DNA of 64,000 nucleotides, from NCBI RefSeq assembly GCF_000237925.1, contig NC_031495.1, forward strand, positions 38,902,210-38,966,209, in the 5' to 3' direction. The position numbers were made by a program, and so were the translations under genes. Of the stretch, positions 22,700 to 35,419 are shown piece after piece (position 1 is the stretch's first letter; every line of letters begins with the position of its first letter). The DNA comes from Schistosoma mansoni (Eukaryota; Platyhelminthes; Trematoda; Strigeidida; Schistosomatidae). Below the pieces are notes generated by a model. That model worked only from the letters and a program-made list of their open reading frames with translations, was not told where the DNA came from and made no database searches.

Positions 22700-25560
22700 A
22701 AAGCTTGTGTCTTACGTGCAATAGACGTTTAAATGTTCTGGAAATCTTACTTTTCTTCCAGAACGCGTTGTTTTAGGTTTATTTTTAGATACTGCCGAAG
22801 TATCGGCGTGCGTGTTGGCTGTCGTATGAGGTATCAGAAGTGTAGGAACCGTGTCGTTTGAATGTACCGAATGGAAATCGACATGGAAAGGAATTCCTTC
22901 CGAATATGTTGCTTTGATTCGATCGATTCTGATGCTATCGTTAGTGCTGTTCTTGCCAATTGTAAAGTACTTAGGTTCAAGCTGGAGAACTTTGAAGAGT
23001 CCTTCGTATGCTTATTCGGGAGGTCATCGATGTGAGTCTTGACGTGCGGAGACATGTGTACGACATCTTATATCAGGTTGTACGTAAACATCAGTTGACT
23101 GTGGTTGAGTGAAAACAGGTTTAACTGAACGCATTGCGTTTGTAAGCCTGCTCTTGTAGGAGTTTAGATCCACGTTCATTGAAGAAGATGAAGGATCCAC
23201 GAATTCTCCGGGAAGTCCAAGTGTCGTCTCATAAACGAGTTGGGCTTCAGTTTATCCAATGTCAGCTTTCACTGCATTGCGAATACCTAGTAAAACAAGT
23301 GGAAGAGCATCTGTCCACTGTGAAACGTTTGCAGCTGATGGTGAAGCTTTTAGTTGCCGGCGAAAACGTTCTACCAACCCATTTGTTTGTGAGTGGTAGG
23401 TAGTCGTTCGGAAGCTAGTGATTCCTGGTAGTATGGTCAGACAACAAAAGGGTTAACATTCGAACTGGCGTCCAAGATCTGTAGTGATAGTTGAAGGACA
23501 GACGAAATTCGTTATCCATCGTTCGACGAGCACTGTTTCATCAGTAATGTCCTTAATAGGTACTGCTTCTGGCCATCGAGGGAAACGGCTTACGCAGGTT
23601 AGAAGATAGGAGTATCCATTTGTATTTGGTAAAAGTCCCATCAAATTCAGATGAACGAGCCTCAGGAGTTTTGAAAGAGCTTAAGGGACATTTATTGTAT
23701 CTATTCACCTTAGATTTATGGCGGCTTACACAGGGGCGTGCCCACTCCCTCACGTCCTTATTCATGCCAGGCCAGTAAAACCGTTCTGCTACAAGTTTGA
23801 TGGATGCACGAGCACCTGGATGAGAAAGATTGTGCAACGTATTGAAGACGTTGCGTTGACAGTGTTTCGGCACGATTGGGTTATCTCAATTTGTAGATGT
23901 ATCACATAGTAAGGTTTCCTTACCTGTTAGCATCTCTCTAATATGCAGTTTGAGGGTTGTTGATGATAACTCGTGCTGAAGATTAATGTCTTCTTTTTGA
24001 AGCTGGGCGAATTTAAGAAGGTCGATTCCTTGGAAACTGTTCAAGGAAGTTATACGAGACAAGGCGTCTGCGACTGCACTGTTTGCTCCAGAAATGTGAT
24101 GTATATCTGAAGTAAACTGCGAAATGTAGTCCAGCTGTCGGGACTGTCGGGGTGAGTACTTGTCTGAAGATGAACTTAAAGAGAATGTAGGGGGTTTATG
24201 ATCGGTAAAAAGTATGAATTCTTTTCCCTCGATGGAATGTTGGAAATGCCGTACAGCACAATACATAGCCAGGAGTTCCCTACCGAAAATGCTGTACCTC
24301 GATTCAATGTCTAACAACCGCCTCGAGAAAAATCCCAAAGGTTGCCAAGAATGGTTATCCCATTGTTGTAAGTCTCCTCCGATTGCTGAGTCAGATATGT
24401 CTACTGTGATACTAATGGATGCTTGAGTGCCCTGATGTGCCAGTATGGTTGCTTTTGCGATGAATTCCCTAGCTGCGGAGAATGCTTTTCGGTGTCATTT
24501 AGACTAATTGATTTTGCATTTCCACAAAGTTGGTCGGTTAACGGTTTCATAAGGGATGAGCATTTAGGTATGAACTGTCTGTAGAAACTTACAACACCGT
24601 TAAATGTGTGCAACTGCCTAATTGTGGTTGGTTCTGGGTAATCCAGAATGGCCGCCACTTTGCTTCTAAGAGGTCGGATGCCTTAAGCATCAATCGAATG
24701 ATTCCAAACTCTATCATGTGGTCGAATTCGTTTTTAGCTAACCTCAGCTTCTCGGGAACCAGTCGGCGGGCTTTCGAGAATACAGGTGGTCCTGTGGTCG
24801 TGATGTGATATGTAACATTGCTGACTACACACGGCTGTGGTTGTCAAATCGCAGAGTACTTATCGAGTAATGGTTGATATAAAGGGTCTATGGTGTGCCA
24901 AATTGTGACTGGAGATAATTTGCAACCAGAAAAAGGAGCTACGCAAACAGATAGCTTAGTGTTTCTGTCTACCAACTTTCGTCTGCGTGTGTCGATGAGT
25001 AGATTGTGGTGTTGTAAGAGGTCTATACCAATGATTGTCATAGGAACATCTGCGACCACGAAAATCCAGTGAATGTTTGGGTAAACCCACGTTCGGGTAA
25101 ACGTACCTTTTACCATATATGGTGATTGGCTTTCCACTTGCCGCCTGTAAGCTGAAACTGCTTGCACCTGTTGCGGAAGTTTAGATAAGAAAAGTTGTTT
25201 GATTAGTCCTTCAGCGAAGGTTCTTTGGCCAATAACTTCTCTCATCCTTAACAACATGCCTGTCGCAGAACCATGTTTCAAGTCGATGTTATTAAGGAGT
25301 TGATCTAACCTTTTTCGGTCGGTTAGCTCTCCGCGTCGATCGTTTTAGCGTTTCTTAGGGTTTAGAAACATCACTAGTAAACATACAAGCTGTCACGTAC
25401 CCATCGAGTTCGCGCGGTAGTGCCTTGACAACCGCAAGGAGCTGTGCGCGTGAATCAGTAATGCCGTGCTCGCAGAAGTTGGCTTGTGCGTAGGAGAAGC
25501 AGGCTTCGATATTTTACGGCCGAAAAGGCATTAGTTGTAAGGAGGGTGGTGTAAGAGTCT
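22700..25560 (-). mobile_element. Ty3/gypsy relic, Boudicca-like, broken
   Basis: Recognisable parts in minus-strand order from right to left: a gag-end/protease region (about 25.3-24.9 kb), the end of the reverse transcriptase (about 24.6 kb), RNase H (about 24.3 kb, TDHKP-type block), the HHCC integrase finger and catalytic core (about 23.9-23.45 kb), and the Pol C-terminus (about 23.0-22.75 kb). The part order is that of a gypsy pol. Terminal repeats were not found. It is heavily broken with many interruptions, hence an old copy, clearly older than the element at 39.7-44.7 kb. Resemblance to schistosome Boudicca is my judgement. Confidence 0.75.
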
Positions 25561-25593
25561 TAATATTGAGGAGCTTGGGAGTCTGATATACAA

Positions 25594-25780
25594 CCTAGAT
25601 GTGTTCTCCATCATATGTTGGTGATTGTTACAATACGATAAGTCAGTGAAGACAATGATGTGACTTCCATGTAAGATCTCATAGATTAGGCAGTTACACC
25701 ATGATAAATTTACGATATTAGGATTAGGTCGATTTTTAGAGTAGTGCTATTAACGACGTAGATCATAATCCTACACATTT
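25594..25780 (+). repeat. Dispersed repeat d, copy 3
   Basis: It matches 21385-21570 and directly precedes Penelope fragment 2. Confidence 0.65.
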
Positions 25781-25784
25781 ACCA

Positions 25785-26290
25785 ATTTATCTGCTCATAT
25801 AGAGCCAGGTATATAGGTCGTTGGATGAATACTTTGAACATTAACCGGAGTGGCTAAGAAGAAGAGGGATTCGCTCAATAAGAAGTGAAATAATCAAACA
25901 CATTGTGAACACAGATCACTCAATCAAGACAGACTCTGCGTTCAAAGTCATCTACAAGGTATGTGGAAGACTTTCAAAATTATTTGTATTGCATCTTCTT
26001 CGCATTGCCGTAGAGATAGCCATACATCTGGGTAAACGGTATTTGTGTGTAGAGAAGAGATTGATATACCCTCTCCTTCTAACATGGACCTAAGGTCTTG
26101 GAATTTTTTCTCCTCTTTCTTCATATTTTTCTTCCTTTATGGCCATCTGCTTCCTCTTCCATCTTCTCCCTAAACCTTCTACCTCCAACGGCTTTATTTC
26201 AGTCTCTATGATACTCCTGATTACATTTCATCTCAATTTCAATATATCTTATCATGTTGAACCATTTTTTCCCAAATATAATTTACCTAT
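25785..26290 (+). mobile_element. Penelope-like element fragment 2
   Basis: The plus strand reads QFICSYRARYIGR (a GIY-YIG block with Cys changes), then IIKHIVNTDHSIKTDSAFKV, and a C-terminal LRIAVEIAIHLGKRYLCVEK. The 3' region (CTTTATGGCCATCTGCTTCC, then CATTTCATCTCAATT) is shared with fragment 3 near 38.2 kb. It is 5' truncated. Confidence 0.7.
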
Positions 26291-27457
26291 CCATCATGTG
26301 ATGAATATTTAAGCCACTGACTATCATTGGTTTCTCTGTTTAAAAATTCTTTTAAACACCTTTCTTTATTCTATCTCACTGTCACCATGTCTGACGGAAG
26401 ATTTATTATCATTATTATTGTAATTGTTATCATCCTGAAAAATAAGTATATGTATTTGCTATTGTGAAGCTTTGGAAATGAATTCACCGAAGAGAGAATT
26501 CTTCGCTGAACCAATCCCTCTTATTATTGATGTATTATCAGTAACTACTTCTTGTCTCTTTTTTATTCATCTCCATTCCCCTCTAGTTAAATTACTTCCG
26601 TCTTCTTATAAATCCTAGATTAATCTGATCATTTATTTGCTGTTGAAACAATGGTCTTCTCTTAGATTTTGAATTATCATTTTATCATTTTCACATTGCA
26701 AACAACTATCCTGCCTGGTAATGTGATAACCGCTGGAATCGAGAATCCCTTCTTCCCTGAGAAAAACGCACAAAATGAATCTGCAGCGTATACTCTAGTG
26801 TTGACTTCGTATTAATGAACATATCCAAGTAGTAATTAGCAAGAAAAGGCTCTAAAATGTTTACCAGAAGAAAATTGAAATGGAGAGAACAGGATAGAAA
26901 TTGTAAAGCAGTCGGACTACCAACCGAATTAGAATGTTAGAGTAAGTGGAGGGCATTTGAAAGATGTACAAGTGACGTATCTAATGCATAGTTCTTGTGT
27001 TTCGCAAAGACAATAATTTAGTTTACTGTACCGACACTGCAATACACAACCTCAAACAACTATCAAACTGACTGAAATTAGTGCAGTCCAGTGGCTAGAC
27101 TATCGCCCATCGGACATGACCAAATACCTAATACCGTACTGAGACAACGGAAAGCGAATGCAAGGAAATAAATCAGTTAATACAAGCTCACCACTAAACT
27201 ATTAGATATTGAAAGCTTATCATGTTCGTCGTCGTGACAGACCCTTTAGTTAGATCACTTGGCCGCTCCTTCGTATAGTCCATCAGTATTCTCGGAACTC
27301 TCATAGTGACAACCATTCCACAAGCTAGAGTAAAAATGAAGAACATTTGCATTTTCTTAAATATTTGTTTTATTTGACGTAGCCAATGTAACGTTAGAGT
27401 CTCAAGTAACGTACCAATTTAAAATAGCGTGATAATTCGGTAAAATATCGTTTGATA
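26291..27457. other. Intergenic DNA upstream of the DNAJC27-type gene
   Basis: No coding sequence was recognised. This stretch should contain the promoter and 5' UTR of the next gene, but I see no defensible core promoter motif. Confidence 0.4.
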
Positions 27458-30400
27458 ATGCCTGAAGAAAATAAACCGATAAAAGTCAAAATTATAAGCA
27501 TGGGGGATGAAGAGACGGGGAAGGTATGTTCTCACTTCTGTTACCATCCAGTCCTGTCTGATCAAACGGTTCTGTGAGAAACGTTTTGTTTCAAAGTACT
27601 TGCCAACCATCGGTATAGACTATGGTGTATTCAGGTAATATTATAACATAAGCTTATATAGCAGAACCAAGGTAGAAAACAAAGAGCTGCGCGTTGATAT
27701 ATTTGACATGTCTGGAAATCCTTCATTTTACGACATTCGAAATGAGTTTTATAAAGATACAAATGGTGTTATTTTAACTTTTGACGTAACCAATAGGAAA
27801 ACTTTTGAAAATCTGATTCGCTGGGTCCGTGAGTTGCATTTCGAGTCCGGTGAAGCTGATTCGGTTTCATCTCCAGTCATAATTGTCTGTGGTAACAAGG
27901 TAATGCTATATTTCTCCATTAACGTGTTTACTTAAATTTATCGAGCCAGTATCTTCATAGATTAAGCGTACTTTACCCTATTCGAGCGCAAATGTATGTC
28001 TTGGTTTTTAGGTAGACGACCTTACACCTATTATGTGATATCTAAAGTTGGAAGGCGTTCTGGGTTCGGCTTACATAAAAGAATGATCAGATCAAATTTT
28101 CGGGAAGTTTCTTCGCTTTATCAATTTTTCTCTTTTTTCTTAACTTTTAAATATCTCCTCACATCACAATGTAACTGTTTTGGCCTTTCTTCTCAAGGAA
28201 TTCAGTGTGGATTGGTGAGTTTCAGCTCACTAATACTTAAAATAGCTAATATATAACGTAATCTTATTAATTTTGCTAGTAATTAGATATTCTCAGAATG
28301 CTTATCTACATTTCTGCACGCTTGCTATAGGCATCTTAATTCTTTCGGACATATTTTACTCACTTATTTTCACTAAGTTTGTCTTAAGGTATAAATAAAA
28401 GAAGCAGTCAGTTAAAAATTTGAAACTCACTTACTTATATAGTCTAGTTATTTATCGTGAGGAGGAGAGCAATTTCCAACTCGTTTTAACATCAACTCTT
28501 ATAATTATAGAAAAAATGATCGCTGGTTGAATTACTAGAATCGAATTATTTTGAATGTAATTTTGTTAACTATTTTCAACAAGTTTATAAAGGTTTGTTG
28601 GATTTGTATGTAATTGTACTCCACAGGTTGATAAAGCGCCCAGATCGGTGAGTTATTATGAAGTTTCTGAATGGGCAGCAGTACATCAGTATCCATACTT
28701 TGAAACATCAGCACTTACTGGTCATGGAGTCACAGAAACCTTTAATGTAAGCATCATTTTGAAAAATCATTAAGCTGAGTCTTTTTGTGTTTATTTTGGC
28801 TACATACAGATCAGTCATCCAGTAGTTCGTGTTGTGACTTGCCGTAAAATAAACCACTTATTATTCCAACATGTAATATTGTTAGAATTGGATAAGAAAT
28901 AGGAATGGTAAGATAGAGTGGCTTAAGTCATAATTTATTTATTTATTTGAACACATAAATATTGGTACAAGGGGGCACCAGATACATATTCGCCATACAA
29001 AACTCATTTCATTTGTGTGAGGGCTGTGATACTAACCAGGTGCCCAAACTGAAGCAGGCGGTTTTCTTAGGGGACCACACCCCGAGCCTTTGACCTAAAG
29101 ACTCAATCCACAAGGTATTAGAGGATCATAAGGAGATTCAGTCCCATGGTAGTCGGTGACCAACGATTGGTTCATACGCCATTTGTTACCTCAGGATGCT
29201 GAAGCCCATGATCATCATTGGTTTGGAATGAGGGTTGTCCAACTCCTCTAAGTTGATCCTCCGTTTTCACCGACCCGATGAAAGCCGCTGCAGGATATTC
29301 ACTTTTTTTCTCAATTTTGTGAACAGCATCCCCGCCAAAAAAGGCAGTGATTAGGACTCCCCTGCAGAGGCTGTATACGCGTGGCCTTGTGAGAGAGGGC
29401 GGACCCTCCCCACTCTCGGCCAAACCAGAGCATTTTGGTTAGGAATGTATTAAACAAAATGATTCATGTGTAAAAATGGAATGCAGAGTTTTATTCTTTC
29501 TTTAAAAGTAATAACAATTTCTAAGGAGTAATAACTTTGGCCCACCATAACTGTTAATGTACTCAACGCAATCACATATTTGAATTGCAACTATCAGTGA
29601 AATCCAGAATGAGCATTTCATTCAATCGATGACTTGTTAACTAAAGTTACCTGAGTCCAAGAATTAATTTTCATCCTCAGACTTGAACTCAGTATCTGTC
29701 TATTGAAATTTTAATGCTTCATCCCCCAAACAAGTAAGTACACATCGTCGCCACCTTGTTCAATTGGTTCGATAATTATTCAAAGAATCCACTCAAGATG
29801 TACTCATCTCAACAGGAACTAATTATAATTTAACCCTGCACATCAACAGCATGAAAATACAAACCTTTACGAAGAACTAATATAATCAGTTACGTAACCA
29901 CAGTTGACTACGTCGAACAGATACTTTGGGCCAATGAGTAATAATAATTCATATCAGGTGTGTGCTATTGATTAGGGTTCAACTTAAATTTCATAGGAAA
30001 TACATGTGGACTATTGCTTGCGAATTCGACTTAATTTTTTAAAGAAGACAAATATATATTTATATTAGTGAGTTGTTCAAATACTCTTGATTCGATTAGC
30101 TAATAATTTTGCTGACTGATATTAGCTATCTAAGAGGAATAAAAACGTAGATTATATCGAAGTAGTTTGTCTAAGAAAGGTCTGTGTTCTGACAGAGAAT
30201 GAAAATATAAACAATAGGAATCTACTATTTAGTTACCCAGTTATATGGAACGTAGAAACTGACATAAATGTGCATCGAATCAAATTGACGCACAATATTA
30301 ACACAAGGAGATAAAGCTATCAAAACAAATGTCATAGTATTAGAAGTAGCTTCAGTATTACTAGCAGTAGAAAACATTAAATATAGGACGAAGGAAAAAT

Positions 30401-33400
30401 AGTACTGAAAGATTTCAGGACTCAGGGTTTAACGGGAGACAAAGTGAATTCACACGCATCGTTGAGAACAGTTTCGATTCATATGAACCACTGATTACAA
30501 CAATCTTGTGGACCCCAACGAGGTAGTCTATACCGATTAACATAGGTCAGTCTAATGGTCAATAACTTTATGGATAAGTGATACATTTTGATATTTTCAC
30601 CTTAGCTTTCTTCCAACCTAATCCTACATTATAAAATATCACCTACTAACTTATATAGTGGTTGAACGTATGTAACACATATCTCATTTGCTGATGATCT
30701 ACTATGTCACCAGTGAATTTGTCATCTTTACCTAGTACCCCTGTTGTGAACAAGAATACGAGTGGGGACGATAGAATGTATTTAAGCACAAATTACAGAC
30801 TATCTCACTAAAATCTGACAACCATACAGTAAAAAGTTAATTTGCAAAATAACAACCAATTGTCTCAATCATGACTGTTCCTTCTGCAAATATCAGTTCG
30901 TTTTCTTTTATTTCATTGTTCATGCATTGTCATATCGATTGTGCTTCGTTCCTGTTCGTTCCTTATCGATCTTCTGCTAAAATGCATTCTATGTCTGACT
31001 ATCATCATGTACTACTTATGTGGATATAGGTGGACCACACCACACCCCTATCCCTAATCTCAGTATTGTTTACATGATATTTAAAATATGTGCATAATCT
31101 ATTTATTTATCCACTTTTTTAGACTTTGTTTGAAAGTATCATTAATCCAGACGTATATCAATCTTGTATATCAAATCAAATGAAATTGAACAACTACCCT
31201 AAACAATCCAACATACCTTCTTCATTATCATCAAATTCTTCATTGAAATCAAATAAAAATGAACAATTTAAAGTGACATATCAAAATCTTTTAGAAATAA
31301 ATCGAATTAAAAATGCTAAAAATAATTATGAACGATTAGGGATTAGTATAACAGCTAGTAGGTAAGTAAATTGTATTAAGGATTGATTATCTTTTGTTTT
31401 TAATTTTCACTTCAACTATTTACATAAAATGGGTTGCTTACCAGGGAGAGTGATCCTGTAATGCTTATTTACTTACTTATGCCTGTTACCCCTAATGGAG
31501 CATAGGTTGCCGACTAGCATTCTCCAACCCACTCTGTCCTGGGTCTTCCTTTCTAGTATTATCTCATTTTTGTTCATTTTTCTCATGTCTGTCTCCATTT
31601 CTCAAAGTAATGTGTTTTTTTGGTCTTCCTCTTCTCTTTTGCTTTGAGGATTCTATGTAAGGTCTTACCTTGTGACACAGTTGGATGAGTTCCTCAATGT
31701 GTGTCCTATCCGCTTCCAGCGCTTCTACCTGATTTCTCTCTCCGCTGAAAAGATCCTGTAATATTGTTGATTAAATAATCATATATTTTATCAATTCTTA
31801 TTCTGTAATCTTTAATGCTCGGTTGACTATTTGAAACTATTCAGTTTCATAGGATAGATTTGTGCTGGTTTATAATTGGTGAGTTTGATAAGAAAATAAT
31901 TTAGTGGTTTCTAAGTATTTTTATTGACTGTCGTTAAGGAGTGAGGATTAACTAGTTTTTCTGAATGATTTCTAGTAAAAACAAAACTACTTTTGACACA
32001 GATGTTTTTGTTAAATTGTCGTGTTACGGTTTAGTAACTTGGGCCAATCTAGATATTCGCCGCGTTTCAAGTGGTCTCTGACTAACTGACAGACAGATTA
32101 TTTACGGTGAAAGTTTAACACACGGCACATTAGATATATAACGTATGCCTGAACACCAATTAGCACAACGGGCAATGCTAACTAGTATTCGGGATGGTTG
32201 GAAGAAAGTTGGGGCGGCCAAACCAAAGCGTGGCATCAGTCCATAAAAACACTAACTTCAGGTGTGAGACATGTTGATGGTAGATGCAGACTACTTGGTT
32301 GGGGTCCGTGTGACTATCGTAACCAATGGTTGGAGACTCTGGGTGACATAGCTCAGAATCGATCACAATGGTGTAGGTATATATAACCTCTGTCTTCTCT
32401 CAAACTGTGAGATTACAATTACTTTATAACTTTCTTTCTATATATCAATTCTTCCACCCTGTGTCATATCCTTGTAAACAATCTTTCTTTTATATATTAA
32501 TACCATTGAAGTAACTGTATCTATGAATGTGGTGTTCATCTTGTTGTACTAGTGAGGGGTGTCAACTTGGACGTTATAGTTGTCTGATATACATATACCT
32601 CTTTGATCCACAAAAGGACATGAAGACTAAGACCTTAACTCAGTGCAAAATCGGTTTAATCTAATAAAGTCCCTTGTTTGTATACTTTCATCTTCTGTTT
32701 GGCTTTGATGATAGTGTATGAGCACAGGGACTAAATGTTTGGATTCACTCAGTCTATCATCTGTGAAAACCTAAGCTTTTTTTTAAAGATGTCTTCCACT
32801 GAATACATTTTACCATTTTGATTTGAATAACTTTCAGTGGCTAGATTGTGAAGTCTAAGAGCATGTTAGGATATATACCCTTATCAAAACTATGTACAAT
32901 AGTTCAGTGATATAAATAGTGCTGATAATTAGTGTAGATTGTCAAACGTAAAACACAATGCTCATGTATATAGCAAGATTCAATCAGCAACTTGTCTGTT
33001 GGAGTTGATGTACTTCTCTTTATCAAAAAAAAGCAACGTACTAAGATATATTCAGTCAGATTCCATTAAGAAAATAAAATGTTAGTTCATTTTCTTGTTT
33101 ATTTGGATATTCCCATTGATGTTTATCACTGAAATTGATCAGTTTCTTACTGACATATGTGCATCCTGAGCAGATTGCCTCGATATTCCCTTAATTCACA
33201 AGCATTATAAGCAAAGATGTATGGTGGCTAGCAATAGAATCTAGGACATACGTTTCTTCCTATTTAGGACTCGTCGGTTGGATTACAACTTTATACCATT
33301 GCACAAGCGAATAGTAATCTGGACTCAGTAGCTAAGTGAATTGAGCAATGGCGTTTGAAGCAAACCGTACTAGATTCGAGTCCCTGAGTGAGCTTCAGCT

Positions 33401-33743
33401 CTGGAATATGGGTAGATCCAGCTGACGGGACGCACTCCTTGGATAGCACTGGTACCCACACCATCCATCTTTGCCTAAAATAAAATGTTGTTATGTTACA
33501 TTAGAGGTCAACTAATAAAGAACACTAGCAGATACTTATCAGAAATCTTTTTTCTTTACTTATTTATTAATCTTAAGCGAAGAAATTCAAAAAGCATTTC
33601 GTCGTTTAGCTTTTATTCTACATCCTGATAAAAATAATACTCCAGGAAGTGAAGAAGCATTCAAAATATTAGTAAAAGCAAAAGATTCTTTACTTTCATT
33701 ATCAAATGGATCCGGTTGGTTCAGTTCTAAATTTCAATCGTAG
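27458..33743 (+). CDS. dnajc27: DNAJC27/RBJ: Rab-like GTPase with C-terminal J domain
   Basis: Six exons: 27458-27523, 27552-27634, 27665-27899, 28627-28746, 31123-31361, 33578-33743 (TAG at 33741). All introns are GT...AG with matching phases, total 909 nt, 302 residues (human DNAJC27: 273). GTPase motifs in order: P-loop GDEETGK|S split by intron 1; FVSKYLPTIGIDYGV (switch I); FDMSGNP (G3, with the non-canonical SGN in place of AGQ that this family shows as AGH); NEFYKDTNGVILTFDV; CGNKVD (G4); ETSAL (G5). The J domain (YERLGI..., EEIQKAFRRLAFILHPDKNN) carries the HPD tripeptide needed to stimulate Hsp70 ATPase. A Ser/Asn/Lys-rich linker of about 50 residues separates the two and explains the extra length. 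In mammals RBJ binds MEK/ERK signalling; that role here is inference. The start ATG gives MPEENKPIKVKIISMG. Confidence 0.93.
28932..29447 (-). repeat. Repeat D (LINE 3'-end-like), copy 1
   Basis: Inside intron 4 of the DNAJC27 gene. On the minus strand it runs from CGAGAGTGGGGAGGGTCCGC to CCAATATTTATGTGTTCAAA with an (AATA)n tail. Four relatives lie at 53.3, 54.1, 59.9 and 62.3 kb. The variable 5' ends and a simple-repeat 3' tail suggest 5'-truncated LINE (possibly CR1-type) 3' UTRs. Confidence 0.65.
30790..31030 (-). repeat. Dispersed repeat f, copy 2
   Basis: Inverted relative to 15945-16195, and located in intron 4 of the DNAJC27 gene. Confidence 0.6.
31465..31755 (-). mobile_element. LINE-A (RTE-type) 3' end
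   Basis: The minus strand runs to CATTAGGGGTAACAGGCATA and a (TAAG)-type tail. Upstream it has CCAGGACAGAGTGGGTTGGA, the conserved end of LINE-A. It lies in intron 5 of the DNAJC27 gene in antisense orientation. Confidence 0.7.
32145..32590 (+). mobile_element. LINE-B 3' end
   Basis: RMPEHQLAQRAMLTS-like codons, then LLGWGPCDYRNQWLETLGDI and the family 3' UTR (ATCTTGTTGTACTAGTGAGG). The frame contains shifts. It lies in intron 5 of the DNAJC27 gene, same strand. Confidence 0.75.
33090..33490. repeat. Smalpha-like SINE, rearranged copy
   Basis: The left part (33090-33290) reads as the linker plus a minus-strand ribozyme with a decayed core (CCGACGAG, GAAGAAAC). The right part (33290-33485) reads as a plus-strand tRNA-like head (CTCAGTAGCTAAGTG, B box GATTCGAGTCC) and a badly decayed ribozyme. 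The two halves meet head to head in intron 5 of the DNAJC27 gene. Confidence 0.55.
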
Positions 33744-33786
33744 CGGTTATTTTGTTTCCCTACAATAATTTGTCATTATTGACAAT

Positions 33787-33792
33787 AATAAA
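33787..33792 (+). other. Polyadenylation signal of the DNAJC27-type gene
   Basis: AATAAA lies about 44 nt after the TAG stop, a normal place for a short schistosome 3' UTR. Confidence 0.6.
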
Positions 33793-34570
33793 CTGTGATA
33801 CTTCTTGTGAGTTATATCCTTTCTATGGATTATACGTAGATTTGTATATTTTATTATAAAATATAAACTACTTATAAGTAGAACAATTTATTTTACTAAA
33901 TATTTTCTCCACGATTTGTGTTCAAACACTTGATGCACGTGTTGTACGTGAATGAAGTCTATTTGGTACACTGAATATCAATAATATTTATTCGTAGATT
34001 TTCAACTTCATACTCATCTAGAGATTTGTATCTGCATTACATACTCTAAAGTATTAGTTTAATTTTACCGGTCACTTTTAAAATATGAATTCTAGGTTAC
34101 TAAGATTAATTTTTTGACATTAACAGATCTATACCGTTATATCAAGTTTATTAACCGAATAGTAGTATTGTAACTAGATAGATTAGGTTCAATAAGCATT
34201 GCCTAGGCATTATGAGATCAATTAGTTTTCGGTGAATGGTATGAACAGGATTGTAAGTGTTGGGACGGCTTTCGGGAACTACGACGGAGTCTCCAGAGGC
34301 CCTAAAGCAACCTAGTACTCATCAAATTCAATCGATCACATTGCAATGTGGTTATTAGTTTAACTGACTTCAAACTTGATTGATTTATGTTAATTAGCAC
34401 AGTAAACAAGATAGTATGACTTTTATTATGAGACTGTGATTGATTTACAGAGAGAGGGTTAATATTGACTTACCGAACTTACCGGTTACAAACTTTATTG
34501 ATGTAGGTTCCAGAATTTGAATAATACATGTTTATAAAAGTTTTTGTAGGTTTCACCTACTTTTTAGTTG
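33793..34570. other. No gene recognised
   Basis: AT-rich DNA downstream of the DNAJC27 gene; no open frame or repeat was recognised. Confidence 0.4.
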
Positions 34571-34576
34571 CTAGCA

Positions 34577-35085
34577 TCAGTCAATCAGCTACAACGTTGA
34601 ACCAGGCACATTTATGAATCGGCCCAGGTTGCCATACCTCGTTAACACAACAAGATCAACACCACATTCATAGAAGTAGTTAATTTAGTTGTGGTAATAT
34701 ATAAAAGAAAAGTTGTATATAAGGATATAGTGCAGGAAGGAAGACAGATATGAAGCGATTTTAATCTCATGGTTTACGGGAAGATAAAGAGTGTATACAC
34801 CTACGCCATTGTGATCAATTCTGAGCCGTCACACAGTCTCCAACCATTGTTTACGATAGTCACGCGGACCCCAACCAAGTAGTCTATATCTACCAACATG
34901 GCTCAAACTAGATGTTGGTGACTTCAAGCACTGATGCCATGTTTTGGTTTGGCCGCCCCTAACTTCCCTTCAACCATCCCCAATACTAGTCAGCATAGAG
35001 CGTCGTGGTAATCAGTGCTCAGACATACGTAACACGTGGCCTAACCATCTCAGTAGATAAAGATTCATGACCTCATCAACTGAAT
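34577..35085 (-). mobile_element. LINE-B 3' end
   Basis: The minus strand carries the LINE-B C-terminal coding block (GGTTGGGGTCCGCGTGACTA region), the 3' UTR, and a tail at 34577-34600 where the TGAC repeats read as CAGTCAATCAGCTACAACG. The ORF is decayed. Confidence 0.75.
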
Positions 35086-35419
35086 ACTCGGGTATACAGT
35101 ATTTGAATTTTACATCGTGAATAAGTATTTATAAAAAGACTTTGTAAAAATAGAAAAAAAAGAGAACATGTTTATGAATTTCGGGTTTATGAGGATCATT
35201 CATTTTTATAATTAACATCACGGACTGATCCTAGTTAGCTAAACATTGAAAGCTGAGAAACAATAAACTACTGTTTCACCCTAGTATGGGACTCTTCAAA
35301 GACTTATATCTATAACCCCACTGTTGATCGGACCAAGGATCTTAATATATCTTGACGAGCATCTAACCCTTATCCCGATAATGATTTACCCATTCAAGCC
35401 AAAGATCATTTGTAAACAA

